Below are positions 44,885-52,195 of a stretch of DNA of 64,000 nucleotides, one piece after another. Position 1 is the stretch's first letter. Each line of letters opens with the position of its first letter. The notes under the pieces were generated by a model, which saw only the letters and a list, made by a program, of their open reading frames with translations, was not told where the DNA came from and searched no databases. Position numbers and translations under genes: made by a program. Origin of the DNA: Aeromonas sobria (lineage in GTDB: Bacteria; Pseudomonadota; Gammaproteobacteria; Enterobacterales; Aeromonadaceae); NCBI RefSeq assembly GCF_000820145.1, contig NZ_CDBW01000012.1, positions 1 through 64,000 on the forward strand, written 5' to 3'.

Positions 44885-45184
44885 TCAGCTGGCCGGTGCG
44901 AAATCGTGAATTTCACCAGTTCTCGGTTTAAAGCGTGGATCGCCATCTTTGTAGCTGCGCACCAGCTGCATGGTCTGGCAGAAGCTGGTCTGCTTGTCGT
45001 ACTCCTGACGGGCCAACTCGATGGCGCGCTCGGCACGGCGCCGCTCCATCTTGTCAGACTTTCGATCGCTGAACTGTTGCTGCTGGTGCAGCATCCAGCC
45101 GACAAACTCTTGCTGGCATTTTGCTTCGTTATTGGCCTGTGCAGGCAGGGTCCACAACAGGGGGAGCAGTAACAGATAACGCAT
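44885..45184 (-). CDS. Small exported protein of unknown function
   Basis: A 99-residue protein with a clear signal peptide (RYLLLLPLLWTLPAQA, 2-17) and a charged helical mature part with two cysteines that could form a disulfide. I do not recognise a family. The ATG at 45184 starts directly at the signal; a GTG at 45214 is the alternative. It stands alone. Confidence 0.65.
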   Translation of the reverse strand: MRYLLLLPLLWTLPAQANNEAKCQQEFVGWMLHQQQQFSDRKSDKMERRRAERAIELARQEYDKQTSFCQTMQLVRSYKDGDPRFKPRTGEIHDFAPAS

Positions 45185-45264
45185 GTTCAACCGATGATCA
45201 GAGGGGGGATTCACTAGAAGGGCGGCATTTTATGCCTAAAGCTTGAGCATGAACAGTATCCAAT

Positions 45265-45293
45265 AAGAGGGCCGCCCGCAGGCGGCCCTCTTT
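45265..45293 (-). terminator. Hairpin after the oligopeptide-binding gene
   Basis: AAGAGGGCCGCC (45265-45276) and GGCGGCCCTCTT (45281-45292) form a 12-bp stem with a 4-base loop. T tracts are short on both strands. Confidence 0.75.
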
Positions 45294-45315
45294 GGTTTCA
45301 GCCTTGGTTACCAGC

Positions 45316-46920
45316 TCAGTGTTTGACGAGATAGAGCTGGCGGCTGTAAGCCACATCTTCCGGGTTGTTGATGGGATAGCCCTTGAGCCATGGCTTGATG
45401 AGGCGGGCATTGGTGTACTGGTAGATGGGGGCGATGGGGGCTTGCTCCAGCAGGATCGCCTCCGCCTCGCCAAACAGCTTGCTGCGGCTGGCGGCATCCT
45501 GAGTGCTGGCCGCCTCTGCCAGCAGCTGGTCATAACGGGCATTGGCAAAGCCTGCCATGTTGCCGCTGTGACGGGAGCCCCACAGGCCGAGGAAGGCGGA
45601 GGGGTCGTTGTAGTCGGCCACCCAGGAGGAGCGGATCACCTCGAACTGACCGCTCTGGCGGCTGTCGAGATAGGTTTTCCACTCCTGATTGGTCAGCTCG
45701 ACTTCGGCACCCAGCTTCTGCTTCCACATGCTGGCGATGGCCAGCGCCATCTTCTTGTGAATTTCCGCGGTGTTGTAGAGCAGAGTCAGCTTGAGCGGCT
45801 TGTCCGGGCCGTAACCGGCCTCTTTGAGCAGGGCCTTGGCCTTGCTGTCCAGCTCCGGCTGCTGGGTGGTAGAGAGCAGGTTGGCGGCAGGAGTGAAGCT
45901 GGCGGTCACATCCGGAGTGAAGTGATAAGCCGGTTTCTCGCCGGTGCCGAGCACCTTGTCGGCGATCAGGGCGCGGTCGATGGTGTAGGAAAGCGCCTTG
46001 CGCACCCGCACATCGTTCAGTGGCGCCTGACGGGTATTGAAAGCGTAGTAGTAGGTGCCGAGCTGATCCGGGGTATAGACCTCATTCGGGATCTGCTGCT
46101 TCAGCTTGTCGTACTGCTCTTTGGGGAAGGATTCGGTGATATGCAGATCGCCAGCCAGGTAGCGGTTGGTCGCCGCGCTCTCCTGATTGATCGGCATGAA
46201 GATCACCTTGGTCAGCGCGGTATGGGCCCGATCCCAATAGTAGGAGTTGGGGGTCAGCTCCAGCTTCTCGTTGACCACCCGGTTGTTCAGCACAAAGGCG
46301 CCGTTACCCACCAGTTTGCCGGGTTGGGTCCACTGGTTGCCGTACTGCTCTATGCTGGCCTGATGGAGCGGCGACAGGCTGGGGTGGCTAAGCAGGCTCA
46401 GGAAGTAGGGCACCGGCTGGGAGAGGGTCACCTGCAGAGTGTGGTCATCAAGGGCCTTGACCCCCAGCTCGCTGGCAGGCAATTTGCCAGCGACTATCTC
46501 GTCCACCTTGTCGAAACGGGCCAGCTGGGCAAACCAGGCGAAGGTCGCTGCCTCTTTTGGGTCGACCAGCTTGCGCCAGCCGTAGACGAAGTCGCCGGCC
46601 TTGACCGGATCGCCGTTGGACCAGCGCGCATCCGGGCGCAGATGGAAGGTAAAGAACTGGTTGCCCTTGTTCTCCCAGCTTGCCGCCACCCCGGCAACCG
46701 GTTTGCCATCCGGCCCCTGGGTCAGTAGCCCCTCGAACAGATCCCGCAGTACCTGCAACTCCGGCAAGCCGACCAGCTTGAGCGGGCTCAGGCTTGCAGG
46801 TTCATCCTTGAGGTGGCGAACGACAATTTGTTCGGCGGCGAGTTGTGTTCCGGCGGGAATATCGGCAGCCTGAACAGCGGCGCAGCCCAACAGGGCCAGC
46901 AAGGGGCTCCATCCTTTCAT
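45316..46920 (-). CDS. oppA: Oligopeptide ABC transporter substrate-binding protein (OppA/MppA-like)
   Basis: A 534-residue family 5 periplasmic binding protein. The signal peptide spans about 1-18. VVRHLKDEPASLSPLKLVGL, LRDLFEGLLTQGPDG and DPVKAGDFVYGWRKLVDP are OppA-type stretches. No opp permease or ATPase gene is adjacent, so it may feed a distant OppBCDF, as MppA and other orphan OppA copies do. The exact peptide is unknown. Confidence 0.88.
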   Translation of the reverse strand: MKGWSPLLALLGCAAVQAADIPAGTQLAAEQIVVRHLKDEPASLSPLKLVGLPELQVLRDLFEGLLTQGPDGKPVAGVAASWENKGNQFFTFHLRPDARWSNGDPVKAGDFVYGWRKLVDPKEAATFAWFAQLARFDKVDEIVAGKLPASELGVKALDDHTLQVTLSQPVPYFLSLLSHPSLSPLHQASIEQYGNQWTQPGKLVGNGAFVLNNRVVNEKLELTPNSYYWDRAHTALTKVIFMPINQESAATNRYLAGDLHITESFPKEQYDKLKQQIPNEVYTPDQLGTYYYAFNTRQAPLNDVRVRKALSYTIDRALIADKVLGTGEKPAYHFTPDVTASFTPAANLLSTTQQPELDSKAKALLKEAGYGPDKPLKLTLLYNTAEIHKKMALAIASMWKQKLGAEVELTNQEWKTYLDSRQSGQFEVIRSSWVADYNDPSAFLGLWGSRHSGNMAGFANARYDQLLAEAASTQDAASRSKLFGEAEAILLEQAPIAPIYQYTNARLIKPWLKGYPINNPEDVAYSRQLYLVKH

Positions 46921-47103
46921 GGGTCGGATCCTTCAAATAGTGTGAAGCGGGGAGAAAACTCGGCGATAAAATGTCGCCGACAGATGGGGAATCATGATAT
47001 CCCGTTTACTGGTCTGGCCGCCAGCATTTGGCTCTCAACCCCAATCGGGGATGCGGGGCATGCGGGTGTCTCTGCAGTTCAATGTGGCAAGGAGTATCAA
47101 ACG

Positions 47104-47805
47104 ATGAAAGCATGGTTATTGCTGGCCTGTGTGTTGAGCCAGGGTGCCTGGGCGTTGGCCCCGTGCCAGCGCGAGACGGCGGTGGGCAACTGGTGCGAGA
47201 TCGGCATCGATGCCTTGCACCCGACTCAGGGGGGCGTCGGCCAGATCCAGGTCGATGAGACCCAGGCTACATTGGCGGGCATGAGCGCAAAGCAGCTCGA
47301 CAAGTTGATGAAAAAGAAAGAGATCCCCGTGGTGATTGCGCCGGATGGCGGCTACTGGCTAGTGGATCGGCATCATCTGACTAAGGCGCTGTGGCAACAA
47401 GGTGTCACAGAGGCCCGGGTCAAGGTGATAGGTCGCCTGCAGGATAAAGACAATTTCTGGAGCCAGATGCAGAACAACCACTGGGCTTGGCTCAAGGATG
47501 AAAAGGGGCAGCCGCTGACCCCGGAGCAGTTGCCGACCAGCATCGACAAGCTGTCTGATTATCCCTATCGCACCTTGGCCGGACTGCTGCAGGATGCGGG
47601 CTACTTCAGCAAGGACAAGCAGGTCTATTTCGTCGAGTTTGCCTGGGCCAGCTGGCTCGGCAAGCAGATGCAGTGGATGCCGGTGGACAGCGCTAATCTG
47701 GCGGCCCGGTTGCAACAGGCCAAACGGCTTGCCTGTGGCAGCGATGCCAAGGATCTGCCCGGTTATCCCGGTAAGCAGTGTAGTCAATCCAAAACGGTGC
47801 AGTGA
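47104..47805 (+). CDS. Exported ParB-like domain protein
   Basis: A 233-residue protein with a signal peptide (about 1-18, QGAWALA). The mature part resembles the N-terminal ParB/Srx fold: VGQIQVDETQATLAGMSAKQ, IPVVIAPDGGYWLVDRHHLT and a middle RVKVIGRL. A ParB-like fold in the periplasm cannot partition DNA; related exported ParB-like proteins may be nucleotide- or metal-dependent enzymes, but none here can be assigned. The ATG at 47104 follows AAGGAG. Confidence 0.75.
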   Translation: MKAWLLLACVLSQGAWALAPCQRETAVGNWCEIGIDALHPTQGGVGQIQVDETQATLAGMSAKQLDKLMKKKEIPVVIAPDGGYWLVDRHHLTKALWQQGVTEARVKVIGRLQDKDNFWSQMQNNHWAWLKDEKGQPLTPEQLPTSIDKLSDYPYRTLAGLLQDAGYFSKDKQVYFVEFAWASWLGKQMQWMPVDSANLAARLQQAKRLACGSDAKDLPGYPGKQCSQSKTVQ

Positions 47806-47849
47806 CCGGATGAGCTATGACGGCATCTCATGCATGCCAAAGATGAAAG

Positions 47850-47873
47850 AGGGCGACCCCGGGGTCGCCCTTC
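47850..47873. terminator. Hairpin between ParB-like and CatB-type genes
   Basis: AGGGCGACC and GGTCGCCCT form a 9-bp stem with a short CCGG-type loop. It lies between the convergent genes; T tracts are weak. Confidence 0.7.
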
Positions 47874-47906
47874 TGCTGTCAGCTTGTTCGTGCTGGTTGG
47901 CGGTGG

Positions 47907-48566
47907 TCACTCATGGCGCTCAGCCCAGCGGGCGGCCGCCTGCTCAAGCAGGGCGACTTCGCCTTGCTGGATCAGCGGCAACAGGGCGTTGACCTGTTGA
48001 TCCGGCCAATCCCACCAAGCGAGAGCCTGTAGCCGGGCAATCTCCTCCTCGTCAAAGCGCATTCGCACCACCCTGGCCGGGGTGCCCGCCACCATGGCAT
48101 AGGGCGGCACGTCTTTGGTGACCAGCGTCCGAGCGGCGATGATGGCGCCATCACCGATGGTGACACCGGGCATGATCATCGCCTCCATGTCGATCCAGAC
48201 ATCGTTGCCGATGCGGGTATCACCGGCGGGGCGGTAGCTGCGTTTGAGCGCTGCCAGATCGGCAAACGGATAGGTGCTGATGAAGGCAGTGTTGTGGGTG
48301 TGGTTGCCCCCCATGATGATCTTTACCCCGGCGGCAATCTGCACATAGTCGCCGATATGGAGTCGGTCGATATGCCACAGCGGCTCCCAGCCGGTTTCCG
48401 GGCTGCGGCTGAAGCGGTCGCCGTGCAGGTAGCGCACTGCCACCTCTTCGAAGGGACCATCCCAGGCGCCCGAGTAGTAGCTGTGCTGCCCCTTGAGGCA
48501 GATATTGGGGTTGGTCACCGTCAGGTGCAGGTATTCGACCTGCGACCAGTGTTGGCAGGTGTTCAT
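47907..48566 (-). CDS. CatB-type (xenobiotic) O-acetyltransferase
   Basis: A 219-residue left-handed beta-helix (hexapeptide) acetyltransferase. IGDYVQIAAGVKIIMGGNHTH (about 72-92, with the catalytic histidine), then TRIGNDVWIDMEAMIMPGVTIGDG and VTKDVPPYAMVAGTPA are all typical of CatB/VatD xenobiotic acetyltransferases. Such enzymes can acetylate chloramphenicol or streptogramins, but chromosomal copies in Aeromonas are often not proven resistance genes. The ATG at 48566 has an AAGGAGT site. A possible tiny ORF lies just upstream on the same strand. Confidence 0.88.
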   Translation of the reverse strand: MNTCQHWSQVEYLHLTVTNPNICLKGQHSYYSGAWDGPFEEVAVRYLHGDRFSRSPETGWEPLWHIDRLHIGDYVQIAAGVKIIMGGNHTHNTAFISTYPFADLAALKRSYRPAGDTRIGNDVWIDMEAMIMPGVTIGDGAIIAARTLVTKDVPPYAMVAGTPARVVRMRFDEEEIARLQALAWWDWPDQQVNALLPLIQQGEVALLEQAAARWAERHE

Positions 48567-48614
48567 GTTGGTACTCCTTTGCTGAATGGATTGGTTGCGT
48601 GCGGGTGAGCGCAG

Positions 48615-48689
48615 CTAATAGATCCAGACCAGCATGCGGGGCACGCAGAGCAGGGAGCTGCCCAGCATCTGCGGGAGGCGAGGTCGCAT
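48615..48689 (-). CDS. Candidate 24-residue small protein upstream of CatB
   Basis: An ORF of 24 residues (MRPRLPQMLGSSLLCVPRML then VWIY) begins at an ATG with GGAG nine bases upstream. It ends 48 bases before the CatB-type start on the same strand, and a Fur-box-like site lies about 95 bases upstream. Basic start and hydrophobic end would suit a small membrane peptide. There is no recognised family; it may be chance. Confidence 0.3.
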   Translation of the reverse strand: MRPRLPQMLGSSLLCVPRMLVWIY

Positions 48690-48784
48690 TGTGGTGTGCT
48701 CCAAAGAAGGGGAAAGGGCATGATCATAAGGTCGGGCGTCCGGTTTGCCAAGGTTGCGGAGAGATCCTGCACTAACCCTCTGGT

Positions 48785-48799
48785 TGATATTTATTCTCA
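48785..48799. promoter_or_regulatory. Fur-box-like site
   Basis: TGATATTTATTCTCA matches the 7-1-7 Fur consensus TGATAATnATTATCA at 12 of 14 defined positions. It sits in the divergent region between the CatB-type side and the TPR-like gene, 47 bases before the latter's ATG. TTGATA in it may be a -35. Confidence 0.5.
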
Positions 48800-48813
48800 A
48801 TTAGCCATGATAA

Positions 48814-48841
48814 CGCTCCCACGATGATGGACTCGGGAGCG
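48814..48841 (+). promoter_or_regulatory. Hairpin covering the ribosome binding site of the TPR-like gene
   Basis: CGCTCCC (48814-48820) pairs perfectly with GGGAGCG (48835-48841) across a 14-base loop. GGGAG is the best Shine-Dalgarno sequence for the ATG at 48846 and would be fully buried in the stem. Confidence 0.5.
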
Positions 48842-48845
48842 CGAG

Positions 48846-49274
48846 ATGACACCGCAAAGTTGGCAACGATACATGCTGGAGGCGGATCGAGCCTGGCAGG
48901 CTGGTTCGCTGGGGGCGGCGATCTGCTTTTATCAGCAGGCGCTGGGGGATGTTTACGAGATGACCCAGGTCGAGTTGCCGGAGCTGGCCACCATGCGGGT
49001 CGCCACTTGTCACCGACTGGCCGATTTCTGGCGGGCGATGGATGAGCCGACTTACGAGCTGCGCTACCTGAAGCTCGCTGCCGAGCTGGTGACAGCGCTG
49101 GTGCCGCAGTGCCCCAACCGGGAGTGCGAAGCGTTGATCAGCGAGCTGGGTTGCTGTCGCGGTGCCCTGCTCGCCTTCCTCAAGCGCCACCCTAATCCGG
49201 AAATTGCCCAGCTGATCCAGCTACAGGACAAGGTGCAGGGCTGCGAGCTGATCGGCCGTTTTCGTCTCAACTGA
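48846..49274 (+). CDS. TPR-like cytoplasmic protein of unknown function
   Basis: A 142-residue all-helical soluble protein. The first part (ADRAWQAGSLGAAICFYQQALG, split over residues 13-34) reads like a TPR repeat, followed by a helical region with CPNRECEALISELGCCRGAL containing several cysteines that might bind metal. I cannot name the family with confidence; it resembles the short DUF2753-type proteins of Vibrio. It follows a Fur-box-like site and a hairpin over its ribosome binding site, and ends 17 bp before the convergent hydratase gene. Confidence 0.7.
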   Translation: MTPQSWQRYMLEADRAWQAGSLGAAICFYQQALGDVYEMTQVELPELATMRVATCHRLADFWRAMDEPTYELRYLKLAAELVTALVPQCPNRECEALISELGCCRGALLAFLKRHPNPEIAQLIQLQDKVQGCELIGRFRLN

Positions 49275-49291
49275 GCGGATTTGGGCGCGGC

Positions 49292-50041
49292 TCAGCCCCG
49301 CCGTTTGAGCTTGTGGGCGATCCGTTGCTGCGCCTCTTCCCCTTGCAGCGCCTGGGCGAAGGCGCGCGCCTCCAGATCGATGACAAAGTGCACCGCCTGT
49401 TTGAGCTCCTGCTTGAGCAGTGCCTTGCTCTTTTGCAAGGCTTTGGGCGGTTTGGCCGCCAGCTTTAGCCCCTGCTCGCGGGCAAAGGCGAGCAATCCAT
49501 CGGCCGCCACCACCTTGTTGGCGAGCCCTAGTCGCAGCGCCTCCTCTGCATCGATCGCTTCGGCCAGCAGCAACAGCTCGGCCGCCTTGAGGTGCCCCAC
49601 CAGACGCGGCAGCAGCAGGCTGGAGGCGAACTCCGGCACCAGCCCCAGCTCGACGAAGGGGAGCTGCAAGCGGGCATTATCCCCTAGATAGACCAGATCG
49701 CAGTGCAGCAGAATGGTGGTGCCAATCCCCACTGCCGGGCCGCCAACGGCGGCGATCACAGGTTTGGGGAAATCCGCCAGGGTGTGGAGGAACTGCAGGA
49801 TAGGGTCGTCGGGCTCCAGCGAACTCTTGCCCATAAAGTCGGCCAGGTCATTGCCCGCAGTGAAACAGTCGTGCTGCCCCTGCAATAACAGGACATGCAC
49901 CTCGTCATCGGCCGCCGCCTCTCGCAGCGCCGCCACCAGTTGTTCATACAGCTCGGTATTGAGGGCGTTGCGCTTGTCGGGGCGGTTGAGGGTCAGGGTG
50001 AGCAAGCCATCCTGCTGCTCGGCAATGAGAATGGGGGCCAT
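49292..50041 (-). CDS. Enoyl-CoA hydratase/isomerase family protein
   Basis: A 249-residue crotonase-fold protein. It has LTLNRPDKRNALN at the start, the oxyanion loop GNDLADF and AAVGGPAVGIGTT, and LGLVPEFASSLLLPRLVG. The Glu pair needed for full hydratase action is not fully clear, so it could be an isomerase or another crotonase. The ATG at 50041 follows AAGGA; the ORF is open to 50116. It diverges from the copper chaperone gene. Confidence 0.88.
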   Translation of the reverse strand: MAPILIAEQQDGLLTLTLNRPDKRNALNTELYEQLVAALREAAADDEVHVLLLQGQHDCFTAGNDLADFMGKSSLEPDDPILQFLHTLADFPKPVIAAVGGPAVGIGTTILLHCDLVYLGDNARLQLPFVELGLVPEFASSLLLPRLVGHLKAAELLLLAEAIDAEEALRLGLANKVVAADGLLAFAREQGLKLAAKPPKALQKSKALLKQELKQAVHFVIDLEARAFAQALQGEEAQQRIAHKLKRRG

Positions 50042-50131
50042 GTCTAAATCCTTGTTATTGAAAGGTGCAAAAAAGGTTGCCGCTGGGGTAACCTTGCTGC
50101 CGTTTAACAACATCATAAAAGGATTTCAACC

Positions 50132-50581
50132 ATGTTTAAACGTGCGTTTTATTCTCTGCTGGTACTGGGTATGACGGCGCCGGCACTGGCCAAGGTCGAG
50201 GCCGTCGATGGCTATGTGCGGCTATTGCCGCCGGGTTCCCCCAACACCGCCGCCTTTATGGTGCTCAAGAATGACGCCGACCAGCCGGTGAAGCTGGTGG
50301 CGGCGGCCTCTGCTGCGGCCGGGCGTGCCGAGCTGCACACTCACCTGCACGAAAATGGCGTGATGAAGATGCGTCAGGTCGAGAGTATCGAGATCCCGGC
50401 CAAGGGCGAGGCGGTACTCAAACCGGGCAGTTTGCACATCATGCTGTTCGAGGTGGGCACTCTCTCCGAGCAGACTCCCATGCCGCTGACCCTCACCATG
50501 GACGATGGTCAGAAGCTGGATCTGTCACTGCCAGTGAAGCCGATTGAGCCGATGGCGGGCATGAAGCATATGAAGCACTGA
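50132..50581 (+). CDS. Periplasmic copper chaperone PCu(A)C
   Basis: A 149-residue exported protein. The signal peptide is about 1-20 (APALA). The copper motif H-x10-M-x21-H-x-M is exact: H69, M80, H102, M104. A Met/His tail (144-149) may add a site. PCu(A)C delivers Cu(I) to the CuA centre of cytochrome c oxidase with Sco, and can support copper tolerance. No sco gene is adjacent. It is transcribed alone. Confidence 0.94.
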   Translation: MFKRAFYSLLVLGMTAPALAKVEAVDGYVRLLPPGSPNTAAFMVLKNDADQPVKLVAAASAAAGRAELHTHLHENGVMKMRQVESIEIPAKGEAVLKPGSLHIMLFEVGTLSEQTPMPLTLTMDDGQKLDLSLPVKPIEPMAGMKHMKH

Positions 50582-50675
50582 CATTTGTCGTCGTTTGTTC
50601 AGGATTCCCGCTGGGTATTTTGGCTGCACCGAGTAAAATAGTGCCCTTTCCATGTATGCAAGAGGAAGTGACGTA

Positions 50676-51302
50676 ATGAAAAAGACGCTGATTGCCGGTG
50701 TTGTATTGGCTCTGTGCAGCCAGGGTGCCATGGCCGCTAACGACTGGCGTTTTGCTGCCGGTGCGGATGTATGGTCTTCTCAGGGTAGTGGTCAGGCTTA
50801 TAACCGCAGCACCAACTACGATGACAACTACAACTGGAATGGCTATCTGCAGCTGGAACACGGCATCATCTTCCTGCCGAACGCCAAGTTTGAAATCTCC
50901 GATTTCAGCACCTCCGGTGGCGCCTTCAAAAATGACCTGACCGCCTACGATCTGAGCCTCTACTACCGTCTGTTCAACAACGATCTGTTCAAGATCGATC
51001 TGGGCATGACCGGCCGTCACTACGATGGTGAGCAGGTAACCTGGGGTCGCCAGGGTTACAAAGAAGATACCCTGATGGCCTATGCTGGCGGCGAAGTAAA
51101 CATTCCTCGCACCGGTTTCGCCTTCTTCGGCGACCTGCGTACCCACGATGCGGACAACTATGACTACCGTCTGGGTGGTTCTTACAAGTTCTCCTCCATG
51201 CCGATCAAGCTGCGCGCCGGCTGGCGTGAAGCCAAGGTCGACTTCGACAACATCGATCAGTCTATCGACGGCTGGTTCATGGGTGGCGAATTCACTTTCT
51301 AA
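50676..51302 (+). CDS. Outer-membrane beta-barrel protein, TIGR04219/YfaZ-like
   Basis: A 208-residue outer-membrane protein. The signal peptide (about 1-20, QGAMA) precedes alternating aromatic strands, and the end WFMGGEFTF with terminal phenylalanine fits outer-membrane insertion. It resembles the small uncharacterised barrel family TIGR04219. The ATG at 50676 follows GAGGAAG. An eroded copy of its last bases lies just downstream. Confidence 0.82.
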   Translation: MKKTLIAGVVLALCSQGAMAANDWRFAAGADVWSSQGSGQAYNRSTNYDDNYNWNGYLQLEHGIIFLPNAKFEISDFSTSGGAFKNDLTAYDLSLYYRLFNNDLFKIDLGMTGRHYDGEQVTWGRQGYKEDTLMAYAGGEVNIPRTGFAFFGDLRTHDADNYDYRLGGSYKFSSMPIKLRAGWREAKVDFDNIDQSIDGWFMGGEFTF

Positions 51303-51330
51303 TCTGACGGTGGTCTGACGACGCGTTGCC

Positions 51331-51385
51331 AACATCGAGCAGCGCATTGACGGTCAGCTGGTGTATGGATGGTGAGTTTACTGTC
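51331..51385 (+). pseudogene. Eroded copy of the barrel gene 3' end
   Basis: AACATCGAGCAGCGCATTGACGG (split here as AACATCGAGCAG, then CATTGACGG) and CTGGTGTATGGATGG then GAGTTTACT repeat the final codons of the preceding gene (AACATCGATCAG, CTATCGACGG, CTGGTTCATGGGTGG, GAATTCACT) with scattered substitutions and small insertions that break the frame. It lies 29 bases after the intact stop. It looks like the last fragment of a lost tandem paralogue. Confidence 0.7.
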
Positions 51386-51419
51386 CAATCAGGCCGTCAG
51401 CTGGCAACGAGGAGGGATA

Positions 51420-52100
51420 ATGGGGCACATCATAGTGACTGGCGCCGGTTCCGGTCTGGGCCGGGCCCTGACCATAGGTCTGGTTGAGCGGGGCCATCAG
51501 GTTTCCATGATGGGGCGCCGTTATCAGCGACTGCAGGAACAGGAACAACTGCTCGGCAGCGCGGTGATCGGCATCGCTGCCGATCTGGCGCACCATGAAG
51601 AGGTCGATGTCGCCTTCGCCGCTGCGGTGGAGTGGGGCGGCTTGCCCGAGCTGGTGCTGCACTGCGCCGGGGTGGGCGAATTCGGCCCGGTCGGTGTCTA
51701 CACCGCCGAGCAGATCCGCCGGGTGGTGGAGAGCAATCTCATCTCCACCATTCTGGTGGCCCAGCAGACGGTGCGGCTCATCGGCGAGAAAGGCGGAGTG
51801 CTGGCTAATGTGCTCTCCTCCGCCGCGCAGGTGGGCAAGGCCAACGAGAGCCTCTACTGCGCCTCCAAATGGGGGATGCGCGGCTTTCTGGAGTCGTTGC
51901 GCGCCGAGCTGAAAGGCTCGCCGCTGCGGCTGGTCAACCTCTACCCGAGCGGGATCCGCAGCGAATTCTGGGATAACTCGGATCACGTGGACCCGAGCGG
52001 TTTCATGACCCCGGAAGATGCGGCGGCCTATATGCTCGACGCGCTGGAAGCCAGAAGCAGTTGCCACGTGACCGACCTCTTTATCGGTCGCAATCCCTGA
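51420..52100 (+). CDS. Short-chain dehydrogenase/reductase
   Basis: A 226-residue SDR. The nucleotide motif is TGAGSGLG (7-14), and the active site has S133/S134 and Y146-x3-K150 in LYCASK. The HCAGVG motif is also present. NADPH preference and substrate are not clear. The ATG at 51420 has a strong GAGGAGGG site; 51369 is a longer in-frame start. Confidence 0.9.
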   Translation: MGHIIVTGAGSGLGRALTIGLVERGHQVSMMGRRYQRLQEQEQLLGSAVIGIAADLAHHEEVDVAFAAAVEWGGLPELVLHCAGVGEFGPVGVYTAEQIRRVVESNLISTILVAQQTVRLIGEKGGVLANVLSSAAQVGKANESLYCASKWGMRGFLESLRAELKGSPLRLVNLYPSGIRSEFWDNSDHVDPSGFMTPEDAAAYMLDALEARSSCHVTDLFIGRNP

Positions 52101-52145
52101 GGCGAAGCCCGCCATCTGGTTGCGGTTGTCAGAGAAAGCAGAAAC

Positions 52146-52175
52146 AAAAAGCGCGCCAAATGGCGCGCTTTTTTT
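52146..52175. terminator. Bidirectional terminator between SDR and proS
   Basis: AAAAAGCGCGCCA and TGGCGCGCTTTTTTT form a 13-bp stem, with A and T tracts for both convergent genes. Confidence 0.92.
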
Positions 52176-52195
52176 ATCTTGGCAAGGGGGCGAAA

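Noticed and set aside
45292..46728. 478-residue plus-strand frame opposite the oligopeptide-binding gene
   Set aside because: Shadow of a well-supported gene; composition is unlike any protein family.
47907..48566. CatB-type gene as a mobile resistance cassette
   Set aside because: No attC-like site, integron or transposon ends flank it, and codon use looks like its neighbours; it is treated as chromosomal.
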